Assembly: GCA_964556145.1 (NCBI GenBank)
Contig: CAZKVD010000023.1
Location: forward strand, 1-22,613
Source: F1-20-MAGs119 sp964556145
GTDB taxonomy: Bacteria; Actinomycetota; Acidimicrobiia; Acidimicrobiales; Ilumatobacteraceae
Reading direction: 5' to 3'
DNA: 22,613 nucleotides
Made by a program: the position numbers and the translations under genes. The notes beneath the pieces are model-generated. The model did no database searches. It was not told the origin of the DNA and was given only the letters and a program-made list of their open reading frames with translations. Every line of letters starts with the position of its first letter. The first letter of the stretch is position 1. Shown here piece by piece: positions 7,814-14,798 of this stretch.

Positions 7814-8781
7814 ATGACGACGACTGGCGTTCCGATCTTCGCGAACTTCCACAGGAACTCTGCGTCTTCCTTCGCCTGGCGCTGACAACCACCCGACAAA
7901 CGAGTTCCCAACTCTTCCTCGGTTTGGTAAACCGAACCATCGCTGCGCTTGACGGGAATTTGATGGAAGCCGATGGCGCCGATCTCGGTCTTCAACCAAC
8001 GCACCATCAACTTGAGGAATGCCTTGCCGTTCCAAGCCGTTGTGATCTCGGACTTGCTGTACACCTTGTGGGTCCCCGGCAGTTCGTTGTTGTACTGGCT
8101 GCCCGAGACCAGCCACGAACGGATGATCGTCTCGTCCTGATCGACCGCCCACACTCGCTGGCCGGCCCGGTCGTAGACGAGACGACGACCCGTCCCGGAA
8201 TCAGCCGGCAGTGGCGGCGCATCGCTTCCCGTCGATGCCACCGATGACAGAGCGAACCCCATGGCGTCCTTGGCGCCGGCCGGCGGTGGCGGGGTGCGCA
8301 CGACACTGAGATTTTCGTCGGGCCAGATCCCCAACTTGAGCGCCGACTCACGACCGACTTCCCCGTCGACAAAGAGCGCCTTTTCCGTTTGCAGGGCAAT
8401 GACAGCGGCGCGTGTGGTGGCGTCGAAAACACCCGTCGGCTCGTTCGCGAGCCAGCCATCGCGCAGCAGCGCCTGTTGGAGACAGGCCACAGCAACGCCG
8501 CTGTCGCCGGTTCGAAGCGTCTTGGTGGGAATCGTGCAATCTGCGGCCACTTCTTCCTCGCCGACGAGATCGGGAATGGTTGTTGTCGCCACGGGGGTTG
8601 CGGCGACGGATCCCCCGGGGCCCGTCGTCGTCGTGGGCACCACCGTGGTCTGGGTGGCAACGCTGTCGGTCGAAGACTTGCCGTCAGACGACGCACCGAC
8701 GGCAATCCACGCCCCACCGACCACCATGATGACGGCAAGGAGAACGTACTGCTTGGTTCGCAGATCGGCGGGGGCTTTCAT
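7810..8781 (-). CDS. L,D-transpeptidase (YkuD) with N-terminal anchor and peptidoglycan-binding domain
   Basis: A 323-residue envelope protein. It has a basic N-terminus, one hydrophobic helix at about 11-30 (uncleaved signal anchor or signal peptide), a Ser/Thr/Pro-rich spacer with TTT runs (about 36-70), a peptidoglycan-binding-type repeat at about 81-150 (LRTGDSGVAVACLQQALLR and GVFDATTRAAVIALQ) and a C-terminal YkuD catalytic domain at about 200-323. The probable nucleophile is C299 in LSGGCQR and the conserved upstream histidine is H273 in GFHQIP. The domain ends with the family-typical IGTPVVVI. Enzymes of this fold make 3-3 cross-links or attach proteins to peptidoglycan; others are secreted hydrolases. 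The usual S/T-H-G-C motif is S-G-G-C here. The gene is divergent from nucS with 37 bases between starts. Confidence 0.9.
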   Translation of the reverse strand: MKAPADLRTKQYVLLAVIMVVGGAWIAVGASSDGKSSTDSVATQTTVVPTTTTGPGGSVAATPVATTTIPDLVGEEEVAADCTIPTKTLRTGDSGVAVACLQQALLRDGWLANEPTGVFDATTRAAVIALQTEKALFVDGEVGRESALKLGIWPDENLSVVRTPPPPAGAKDAMGFALSSVASTGSDAPPLPADSGTGRRLVYDRAGQRVWAVDQDETIIRSWLVSGSQYNNELPGTHKVYSKSEITTAWNGKAFLKLMVRWLKTEIGAIGFHQIPVKRSDGSVYQTEEELGTRLSGGCQRQAKEDAEFLWKFAKIGTPVVVI

Positions 8782-8790
8782 TCGTCGTCA

Positions 8791-8796
8791 AATCTA
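8791..8796 (-). promoter_or_regulatory. Candidate -10 element for the L,D-transpeptidase gene
   Basis: TAGATT on the minus strand (TANNNT), 9 bases before the ATG. Transcription would start within about three bases of the start codon, which has no Shine-Dalgarno, suggesting a leaderless or nearly leaderless mRNA. Confidence 0.4.
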
Positions 8797-8805
8797 ATTG
8801 TCTGC

Positions 8806-8811
8806 TACGAA
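8806..8811 (+). promoter_or_regulatory. Weak candidate -10 element for nucS
   Basis: TACGAA lies 7 bases before the ATG at 8819. It lacks the final T of TANNNT, but the position is right for a leaderless transcript and no ribosome site is visible. Confidence 0.22.
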
Positions 8812-8818
8812 ATTGACG

Positions 8819-9478
8819 ATGCGTCTTGTCGTGGCCCGCTGCAGCGTGAAATACGAGGGTCGCCTTGAATCGCGCCTCGACGAGGCAACACGCCTGATCA
8901 TGGTCAAAGCCGACGGATGTGTCGCCATTCATGCCGACGGCGGTGCGTACAAGCCGCTCAACTGGATGAACGCCCCGAATGAACTTGTCGAGCGCAACGA
9001 CGAGTGGGTGGTGACGAATTCAAAGGGCGAAACCCTCACGATTTCACTGCACGAGATATTTCTCGACACCGCACACGATCTCGGCGAGGACCCCGGGCTC
9101 AACAAGGACGGGGTCGAGGCACACCTGCAGGAACTACTCGCCGCACTGCCCGACGCAATCGAAGAGGGCCTCACGTTGATCCGACGCGAGTACCCGACCG
9201 CAATCGGGCCCGTCGACCTGCTCTGCCGCGACCGAAACGGAAACACCGTGGCAATCGAGGTGAAGCGGCGCGGCGAGATCGACGGTGTCGAGCAACTCGG
9301 CCGGTATCTCGAGTACCTGGCCAAGGATTCGTCGTTGGGCAACGTGCGTGGCATCTTCGTGGCACAGGTGATCAAGCCACAGGCGAAAACCCTTGCCACG
9401 ACCCGCGGATTTGCATGCGTCGAAGTCGATTACGACGCGCTGCGCGGACGCAAGCCCGACGAACTCACCCTCTTCTGA
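8819..9478 (+). CDS. nucS: Mismatch-specific endonuclease NucS/EndoMS
   Basis: A 219-residue protein. I chose the ATG at 8819 because the protein then begins MRLVVARCSV, as in known NucS proteins; an in-frame TTG at 8798 would add seven residues without family support. The N-terminal DNA-binding and dimerisation domain contains ADGCVAIHAD and AYKPLNWM. The C-terminal RecB-like nuclease domain has GPVDLL (D133) and VAIEVKRR (E147, K149), matching the family's D...ExK active site. The last residues, DELTLF, resemble the beta-clamp-binding tail reported for NucS. The known role is cutting mismatched double-stranded DNA in actinobacteria and archaea that lack MutS/MutL. It is convergent with the MaoC gene, 3 bases apart. 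Confidence 0.95.
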   Translation: MRLVVARCSVKYEGRLESRLDEATRLIMVKADGCVAIHADGGAYKPLNWMNAPNELVERNDEWVVTNSKGETLTISLHEIFLDTAHDLGEDPGLNKDGVEAHLQELLAALPDAIEEGLTLIRREYPTAIGPVDLLCRDRNGNTVAIEVKRRGEIDGVEQLGRYLEYLAKDSSLGNVRGIFVAQVIKPQAKTLATTRGFACVEVDYDALRGRKPDELTLF

Positions 9479-9485
9479 AGTTCAG
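9475..9485. repeat. Palindromic convergent stop junction
   Basis: CTGAA-G-TTCAG. It contains the TGA of nucS (9476-9478) and the reverse-strand TGA of the MaoC gene (9482-9484). The stem is short and no T-tract follows. Confidence 0.45.
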
Positions 9486-10339
9486 TGGAACCGAACGAGA
9501 CCCTGGTCGAGCACGACACGGTCGCCGACCGACGTGATGAAAACGGCCTCGCCGGGCGAGGTGACCCACATTGAAATCGTCAGTTCTTCTCCTGCGATGA
9601 CGGGAGATGCGAACCGTCCTTCGATGTGCGAAAAGCGCGAGGCATCGTTGTCGCACAGCGCGGACAGCAACGCGCGACCGGTGAATCCGTAGGTGCAGAG
9701 TCCGTGCAAAATCGGCTTGTCGAAGCCGCCCATTGCCGCAAACGTGGGATCGGAGTGCAGCGGATTGCGGTCACCCGACAACCGGTACACGTAGGCCTGA
9801 TCGGAAGCAGTGCGGTACGACACACGATGATCGGCGGCCCGCGAGGGAGGCACGTTCTTGTCGCCACCGGGTCCACGGTCGCCACCCCAGCCACCTTCAC
9901 CGCGGATGAACGCCGATGAGTTCAAGGTGAACATCGGCGAACCGTCCGATGCGTCGACGGCCGTCTGCTCGGTTGCCACCACGGCACCCTTGCCTTTGTC
10001 GTAGATGCCGGTGATCCGCGTGACCACGCGCGCCGAGCCCTCGACGGGCACCGGCTTGTGCAGCGTGACGGCTTGCTGGCCGTGCACCAGCATCGCGGGG
10101 TTGAAGCTGCCGATGTTGCGCATCGGTGAGCCCGGGTCTCGTGTGAGGATCACCGGGAACGTGGGGTACACCTGCTGGGGGATGATGTTGCCCGAAGCGT
10201 CCCGACTGTTCTCGGTACTGAAAGGCAGATCGGCAGCGCCTGCCCCGATGCCCACTGCGTAGAGCAGACAGTCCTTGCTGTCCCATGTTGCGATGAACGG
10301 CTCGCCCTGCGAACCCACTGCATCCGGATTGATCGGCAT
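9482..10339 (-). CDS. MaoC-family (R)-specific enoyl-CoA hydratase 2
   Basis: A 285-residue double-hotdog protein. The N-terminal half (about 1-145) is a degenerate hotdog. The C-terminal half carries the hydratase-2 motif YRLSGDRNPLHSDP at 185-198, with the catalytic pair D190 and H195, followed by GGFDKPILHGLCTYG. Family reaction: hydration of trans-2-enoyl-CoA to (3R)-hydroxyacyl-CoA, as in the hydratase domain of peroxisomal multifunctional enzyme 2. The start is set by GGGGGAA four bases upstream of the ATG; the open frame extends further upstream but only as a shadow of the SDR gene. It follows the SDR dehydrogenase by 32 bases on the same strand, so the two probably catalyse consecutive beta-oxidation steps on long, branched or steroid-like acyl-CoAs. 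The substrate range is an inference. Confidence 0.9.
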   Translation of the reverse strand: MPINPDAVGSQGEPFIATWDSKDCLLYAVGIGAGAADLPFSTENSRDASGNIIPQQVYPTFPVILTRDPGSPMRNIGSFNPAMLVHGQQAVTLHKPVPVEGSARVVTRITGIYDKGKGAVVATEQTAVDASDGSPMFTLNSSAFIRGEGGWGGDRGPGGDKNVPPSRAADHRVSYRTASDQAYVYRLSGDRNPLHSDPTFAAMGGFDKPILHGLCTYGFTGRALLSALCDNDASRFSHIEGRFASPVIAGEELTISMWVTSPGEAVFITSVGDRVVLDQGLVRFH

Positions 10340-10343
10340 GTTC

Positions 10344-10350
10344 TTCCCCC
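10344..10350 (-). promoter_or_regulatory. GGGGGAA ribosome-binding-like site of the MaoC gene
   Basis: GGGGGAA on the minus strand, 4 bases before the ATG. The same heptamer precedes the SDR and LLM genes in this window. Confidence 0.55.
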
Positions 10351-10371
10351 TTCGAGTTGCGTTTGTGTGGT

Positions 10372-11292
10372 TCAGCGCGGCGACTGCGGCCAGGTGCCGT
10401 CTTCGCCGTTCATGCCCGCATTCGGACGCGCATTGGCGAGCAGTTCGGCAACGGCAGCTCCCAGCTGCGTCGGATCGGCGATCGGATCGCGACGTGGGCC
10501 GCGGTGCCATCCTTCGGCAATAGCAAGCGTCTGGCCACTGGCCTCGAAAACGCGTCCGGTGACGCCCTTCGACTCGGCCGACGCCAGCCAGGTCACGATC
10601 GGTGCAATCCACTTCGGAGAACGCATCTCGCGCTCTTCCTCGGTTTCCGGAGCGGGTCCGAGACCCTCGGTCATGCGCGTCAGTGCAACTGGCGCGACTG
10701 CGTTGACCGTGACGTCGTAGCGCGCGAGTTCGAGAGCGGCGATCACCGTGAACGCAGCGATTCCGGCCTTGGCAGCGCCGTAGTTGGTTTGTCCCGGATT
10801 GCCGTAGATGCCCGAGACCGACGTGGTGTTGATGATGCGACCGTCGACGGGCTGGCCCGCCTTGTGACGATCACGCCAATACTCGGCCGCGAAGTGAGCA
10901 GGGGCAAACGTTCCCTTCAGGTGCACCTGAATGACCGCGTCCCATTCGGCTTCGGTCATGTTGACGAGAGTGCGATCGCGGAGGATGCCCGCATTGTTCA
11001 CCAGACCGTGGAGATCACCGAAAACGTCGACCGCAGTTTGGACGAGCTTGCGGGCTCCGTCCCACGACGAGATGTCGTCGCCGTTTGCAACGGCGCGGCC
11101 ACCCATGGCTTCGATCTCGTTCACCACTTGTTGGGCGGGCGAAACGTCGCCTCCCGTACCGTCGACATTTCCACCAAGGTCATTCACGACGACGTCGGCG
11201 CCGTGACGAGCGAGGCTGAGGGCGTGCTCGCGGCCAATTCCGCGCCCCGCACCAGTGACGATGACCACACGGCCTTCACACAACTTCGACAT
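10372..11292 (-). CDS. SDR-family (3R)-hydroxyacyl-CoA dehydrogenase (MFE-2-like)
   Basis: A 306-residue short-chain dehydrogenase. The cofactor motif TGAGRGIG is at 13-20, with D38 after the second strand (VVVNDLGG), which favours NAD+ over NADP+. Further motifs are NNAG at 99-102 and the catalytic S158, Y171 and K175 (NTTSVSG...YGAAK). The insert NDLGGNVDGTGGD and the extended C-terminal tail (about 240-306) resemble the dehydrogenase part of multifunctional enzyme type 2. It would oxidise (3R)-hydroxyacyl-CoA made by the downstream MaoC hydratase. The start at 11292 rather than seven codons upstream is supported by GGGGGAA three bases before the ATG and by the protein then opening at the first Rossmann strand. 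A good TATGAT -10 lies upstream. It is divergent from the geranylgeranyl-reductase gene. Confidence 0.9.
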   Translation of the reverse strand: MSKLCEGRVVIVTGAGRGIGREHALSLARHGADVVVNDLGGNVDGTGGDVSPAQQVVNEIEAMGGRAVANGDDISSWDGARKLVQTAVDVFGDLHGLVNNAGILRDRTLVNMTEAEWDAVIQVHLKGTFAPAHFAAEYWRDRHKAGQPVDGRIINTTSVSGIYGNPGQTNYGAAKAGIAAFTVIAALELARYDVTVNAVAPVALTRMTEGLGPAPETEEEREMRSPKWIAPIVTWLASAESKGVTGRVFEASGQTLAIAEGWHRGPRRDPIADPTQLGAAVAELLANARPNAGMNGEDGTWPQSPR

Positions 11293-11295
11293 CGA

Positions 11296-11302
11296 TTCCC
11301 CC
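11296..11302 (-). promoter_or_regulatory. GGGGGAA ribosome-binding-like site of the SDR gene
   Basis: GGGGGAA on the minus strand, 3 bases before the ATG at 11292. It decides the start against the upstream in-frame ATG at 11313. Confidence 0.55.
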
Positions 11303-11327
11303 GGAATTCTCACGATTGGTGTGGTCG

Positions 11328-11333
11328 ATCATA
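11328..11333 (-). promoter_or_regulatory. -10 promoter element of the SDR-MaoC operon
   Basis: TATGAT on the minus strand matches the sigma-70-type -10 consensus at five of six positions. It predicts a leader of about 30 bases containing the GGGGGAA site. The -35 region (CTAGGA at a 17-base spacing, plus-strand 11351-11356) is poor and falls inside the inverted repeat at 11341-11364. Confidence 0.45.
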
Positions 11334-11340
11334 CGACGGC

Positions 11341-11364
11341 GCACGAGGGGTCCTAGCCTCGTGC
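11341..11364. repeat. Perfect 8-base inverted repeat (candidate operator) between divergent genes
   Basis: Left arm GCACGAGG (11341-11348), 8-base spacer, right arm CCTCGTGC (11357-11364). The arms are exact reverse complements. The right arm ends two bases before the GTG start of the reductase. The repeat overlaps the candidate -10 of the reductase and the -35 region of the SDR operon, so a dimeric regulator bound here could control both. A hairpin role is also possible if transcription starts further upstream. Confidence 0.5.
11354..11359 (+). promoter_or_regulatory. Candidate -10 element of the geranylgeranyl-reductase gene
   Basis: TAGCCT (TANNNT), followed by six bases and then the GTG start. 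There is no Shine-Dalgarno. The spacing fits a transcript beginning at the start codon. Confidence 0.4.
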
Positions 11365-11365
11365 C

Positions 11366-12586
11366 GTGTCTGCACCGCGCGAGAACTCCCCCGTCGATGT
11401 GTTGATCGTCGGCGCCGGCCCGGCCGGCACGGCGGCAGCAAGCGTGCTCGCCCGAGCCGGACGCAACGTCGTCGTGGTCGACAAGGCGAGCTTCCCCCGC
11501 GACAAGTGTTGCGGAGACGGCCTCACCACCTTGGCGCTGCGCATGCTCGAACGAATCGGCTTCGATCCGGGAACGGTCGCCTCGTGGCAGAACGTTGGCT
11601 CGGCGTGGCTCCGTTCGCCTTCGGGCCGCGAGATCGAGGTTCCATTGCCGCAGGGTCGCGGGCAGTTCGCCGCGGTCGCCGCACGACTGCAGCTCGACAA
11701 CGAGCTCGTCAAACACGCACGAAACGCCGGGGCCGACGTACGCGAAGACCACGGGTTCTCGCATCTCACGATGAACTATTCGGGGGGTCAACGCACGGCA
11801 ACGGTCCACTTCGAGCACGGCGAATCAATCGAGGCCAAACACGTCATCGCGGCCGATGGCATGTGGTCACCGGTGCGCAAGGCCATGGGTGTCGGAGATG
11901 CGGGCTACCTCGGGGAATGGCACGCATTTCGTCAGTACGCCGACAACGTGACCGGCCCTGCCGCGCACCGTCTGTACGTGTGGTTCGAACCCGATCTCCT
12001 GCCCGGCTACGCGTGGTCGTTTCCGCTGTCCGACGGCCGGGTCAACGTCGGCTTCGGTGTTCTTCGCGACGGCAAGCGTCGCACCAAGGACATGAAGAAA
12101 GAGTGGGCCGACCTGTTGACGCGCCGGCACATCGTCGATGCGCTCGGCCCCGGATTCCGCATGATCGATCGTCACACCGCGTGGCCGATTCCGGCCGACA
12201 TCACCTCGGCGGTGCTGTCGAGCGGCAACGTGCTCTTCGTCGGCGATGCGGCGCGCGCCACCGACACCCTGACGGGTGAAGGCATCGGCCAGGCGCTCGA
12301 AACAGGAATCCTCGCGGCCGAGGCGATCATTTCCGGAGGCGACGTCGCGCGCGCCTATGAAGCGGCGGTGAAGCGCAGCCTGTTTGCCGACCATCGCATG
12401 AGCCAGGTCCTCGGCAGAATGCTGAATTCGTCGTTCGTCACACGGGGTGCACTGCGGCTGGTTGCCACGAACGACTGGACCAGGCGCAACTTTGCGCGAT
12501 GGATGTTCGAAGACGAACCCCGTGCCGCGATTTTCACTCCGCGCCGCTGGCACCGCAACTTCCTGAACCAAGACGGCGCCTACTGA
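11366..12586 (+). CDS. Geranylgeranyl reductase family FAD-dependent oxidoreductase (MenJ-like)
   Basis: A 406-residue flavoprotein with a GTG start. The N-terminus has the FAD-binding motif VDVLIVGAGPAGTAAA (10-25) and the hallmark of the geranylgeranyl reductase family, DKASFPRDKCCGDGL (39-53). A second FAD contact, GDAARATDTLTGEGIGQALE, lies near residue 293. LPGYAWSFPLSDGRVNVGFG is the family's substrate-domain signature. Relatives reduce isoprenoid double bonds: BchP/ChlP on chlorophyll side chains, archaeal lipid reductases, and mycobacterial MenJ on the menaquinone tail. In a non-photosynthetic actinobacterium the MenJ-like role (partial saturation of menaquinone or of a carrier lipid) is the most likely, but this is inferred. 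The next gene starts 14 bases downstream. Confidence 0.88.
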   Translation: MSAPRENSPVDVLIVGAGPAGTAAASVLARAGRNVVVVDKASFPRDKCCGDGLTTLALRMLERIGFDPGTVASWQNVGSAWLRSPSGREIEVPLPQGRGQFAAVAARLQLDNELVKHARNAGADVREDHGFSHLTMNYSGGQRTATVHFEHGESIEAKHVIAADGMWSPVRKAMGVGDAGYLGEWHAFRQYADNVTGPAAHRLYVWFEPDLLPGYAWSFPLSDGRVNVGFGVLRDGKRRTKDMKKEWADLLTRRHIVDALGPGFRMIDRHTAWPIPADITSAVLSSGNVLFVGDAARATDTLTGEGIGQALETGILAAEAIISGGDVARAYEAAVKRSLFADHRMSQVLGRMLNSSFVTRGALRLVATNDWTRRNFARWMFEDEPRAAIFTPRRWHRNFLNQDGAY

Positions 12587-12588
12587 TG

Positions 12589-12594
12589 TAGTTT
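12589..12594 (+). promoter_or_regulatory. Candidate -10 element before the nitronate-monooxygenase-like gene
   Basis: TAGTTT (TANNNT), then six bases, then the ATG at 12601. The 14-base gap has no Shine-Dalgarno, so a leaderless internal promoter is plausible. Confidence 0.38.
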
Positions 12595-12600
12595 TGCGCC

Positions 12601-13563
12601 ATGCGCACACGAATCACCGAACTCTTCGACATCGAGCACCCCGTCATGCTTGCGGGCATGGGTGGCGTGTCGTACAGCGAACTCGTCGGAGCAGTATCCG
12701 AGGCCGGTGGAATCGGAACCTTCGGTGCATCGACCATGAAGACGTCCGAACTCGTCGACGAGATGGCTCATGTGAAGACGATCACTTCCAAGCCCTTCGG
12801 TGTCGATCTGTTGACTGCCCTTCCGAGCCAGGTCGAAGAAGGCGTCCGCGCCGTCGTCGAAGGTGGCGCACGAATCTTCGTTGCGGGTCTCGGCGTGCCG
12901 CGCGACGCGATCGATTACCTGCACAAACACAACGTGCTCGTCGGCTCGATGTGCGGCAAGGTGCGCCATGCCGAATCGGCGGTTGCGAGCGGCTGCGACT
13001 TCGTCGTCGCACAGGGAACCGAGGGCGGTGGACACACGGGCACCGTCGCCACGATGGCCCTCATCCCGCAGGTCGTCGACGCAGTCGGCGACAAGGTTCC
13101 CGTCGTCGCCGCGGGTGGATTGTTCGACGGCCGCGGACTCGCGGCATCCCTTGCGCTCGGGGCCGACGCGGTGTGGATCGGTACGCGCTTCATTGCAACC
13201 CCAGAGGCACGCGCCGTGCGCGGATACAAGGAAACCCTCGTCGCCACGGCCGAGGACGGCACCGTGATTTCGCGTGGATTCACCGGCAAGACCTGCCGCG
13301 TCGTGCGCAACGACTGGACGAACCACTACGACCAACACCCCGAGGAACTGCTCAAGTTCCCGGATCAGGCGATTCACGCGATGAAGGAAGGCGCCAACCA
13401 CCTCGGCGCACCGAGCGAGACCGTCGTCGACACGAACCGCGAGTTCATGCCGTGCGGACAGGGCGTGGGTGCAATCACCTCGCTCATTCCGGCGGCGCAG
13501 ATCGTCCGCGACATCGTGGCCGAGGCCGAACGCGTTCTGCGCGGCTCGCAGCGTTACCTCTAG
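12601..13563 (+). CDS. Nitronate monooxygenase family protein (2-nitropropane dioxygenase-like, FMN)
   Basis: A 320-residue TIM-barrel flavoprotein. Visible features are the N-terminal IEHPVMLAGMGGVS, an FMN-phosphate region PVVAAGGLFDGRGLAASLALGADAV (about 167-191), IGTRF at 193-197, and the family signature AQGTEGGGHTG at 137-147 with the probable catalytic H145. Characterised relatives oxidise alkyl nitronates such as propionate-3-nitronate; others are enoyl-ACP reductases (FabK) or act in degradation pathways, and most annotated members are untested. The start is the only sensible ATG. The stop TAG overlaps the GTG of the MFS gene by one base, so those two are co-transcribed and probably coupled. 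Confidence 0.88.
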   Translation: MRTRITELFDIEHPVMLAGMGGVSYSELVGAVSEAGGIGTFGASTMKTSELVDEMAHVKTITSKPFGVDLLTALPSQVEEGVRAVVEGGARIFVAGLGVPRDAIDYLHKHNVLVGSMCGKVRHAESAVASGCDFVVAQGTEGGGHTGTVATMALIPQVVDAVGDKVPVVAAGGLFDGRGLAASLALGADAVWIGTRFIATPEARAVRGYKETLVATAEDGTVISRGFTGKTCRVVRNDWTNHYDQHPEELLKFPDQAIHAMKEGANHLGAPSETVVDTNREFMPCGQGVGAITSLIPAAQIVRDIVAEAERVLRGSQRYL

Positions 13564-14798
13564 TGCTGAAACTACTGCGGTCGAACCGCGACATTCGCCT
13601 GCTGTTCTTCGCCCAGGTCGTGTCGTACCTGGGCGACTGGTTCACCTTTGTTGCGCTTGCCGGACTCGTCGATGACGCAACCGATTCGAAGTTCCTCGTG
13701 TCGCTCGTCTACGTGACGTTTTCCCTTCCGTCGTTCCTGGCCTCGCCGATCGCGGGGCCCGCAGCCGACAGGTACGACCGGCGCAAACTGCTCGTTGTCG
13801 TGTCGGTGGCACAGGCCGTGTGTGCGCTCGGACTGCTCGGTTCGTCGGGCGGACGAATCTGGATCGCGCTGGTTTCCCAGTCGCTGATTGCCGCACTCGC
13901 TGCGTTCATCGGGCCCGCAAGCAATGCGGCCATTCCCAACCTCGCCCGCGATGCCGAAGAGTTGAGCAAGGCGAATTCGCTGCTCGGCGCAACGTGGGGC
14001 GTGATGCTTGCGGTCGGCGCCGGTCTCGGCGGTCTCTTCGCACAATCGTTCGGCCGTTCGGCCGCCTTCGCCGCCGACGCAGTCAGCTTCGTCGTCGCCG
14101 GCCTGCTGTTTGCCGCAATCCGCCGCCCGATGCAGGAAGAACGCGCACCGAGCACGTCGTCGCGTCGCGTCAAGCCGCTTGCCGATATGCGCGAGGCAAT
14201 GCATCTGGCCCGTCGCGACAGCGTGATCCTGGCCCTCGTTGCCTCGAAGATGACCTTCGCCATCGGGGCCGGAATCGTCAGCCAGCTCGCCGTTCTCGCT
14301 TCGGATGCGTTCCGCGCCGGTGACTCCGGGCGCGGACTGCTCATCGGCGCACGCGGAATCGGCTCGGGTCTCGGCCCGCTGCTCGGGGCACGCCTGGTCA
14401 AGGGAAACCTCGAACGATTGCTGCTGCTCTGCGGAGTCTCGGGACTGTTGTTCTCGGGCTTCTATCTCGGAGCATCGATCAGCCCGCACATAGCGATTGC
14501 CGCGATCTTCGTGGCGCTTGCCCACTTCGGTGGCGGTGCGCAATGGGTGCTCAGTTCCTACGGTCTGCAGATGCGCGCACCCGACGAGGTGCGCGGACGC
14601 GTACTCGCCGGCGACTTTGCAATCGTCACCCTGACGCTGTCGATCACGAGTGCAATCTCGGGCGTTGTGTCCGACGCCATCGGCGTTCGCGCCACGATGG
14701 CGGTGTTTGCAGTGGCCGCAGCGACGGCGGGAACCTTTTATCTCGTGCTGACGGCGCCGATCAGGCGGCATCTGCGCAGCGAGCCGCCGCGTCAATGA
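13563..14798 (+). CDS. MFS transporter (EntS-like/MFS_3 type exporter)
   Basis: A 411-residue integral membrane protein with a GTG start overlapping the previous stop (TAGTG). It has roughly ten to twelve hydrophobic helices. The start LLRSNRDIRLLFFAQVVSYLGDWF is typical of the MFS_3 branch that includes the enterobactin exporter EntS and macrolide-efflux-like proteins. The loop after helix 2 contains motif A (GPAADRYDRRKL). IGPASNAAIPNL and LGATWGVMLAVGAGLGG are typical of the family. The likely role is proton-driven export of a small molecule; the substrate is not predictable. The larger open frame extending upstream is a shadow of the preceding gene. Its 3' end overlaps the convergent serine hydrolase by 38 bases. 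Confidence 0.88.
   Translation: MLKLLRSNRDIRLLFFAQVVSYLGDWFTFVALAGLVDDATDSKFLVSLVYVTFSLPSFLASPIAGPAADRYDRRKLLVVVSVAQAVCALGLLGSSGGRIWIALVSQSLIAALAAFIGPASNAAIPNLARDAEELSKANSLLGATWGVMLAVGAGLGGLFAQSFGRSAAFAADAVSFVVAGLLFAAIRRPMQEERAPSTSSRRVKPLADMREAMHLARRDSVILALVASKMTFAIGAGIVSQLAVLASDAFRAGDSGRGLLIGARGIGSGLGPLLGARLVKGNLERLLLLCGVSGLLFSGFYLGASISPHIAIAAIFVALAHFGGGAQWVLSSYGLQMRAPDEVRGRVLAGDFAIVTLTLSITSAISGVVSDAIGVRATMAVFAVAAATAGTFYLVLTAPIRRHLRSEPPRQ

Noticed and set aside
8798..8818. TTG start giving NucS seven extra residues
   Set aside because: Known NucS proteins begin MRLV, matching the ATG at 8819, and the TTG has no ribosome site.
10357..12279. A 640-codon plus-strand open frame across the SDR and reductase genes
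   Set aside because: It runs antisense to the SDR and out of frame with the reductase, crosses their divergent promoter region, and encodes a low-complexity Arg-rich sequence.
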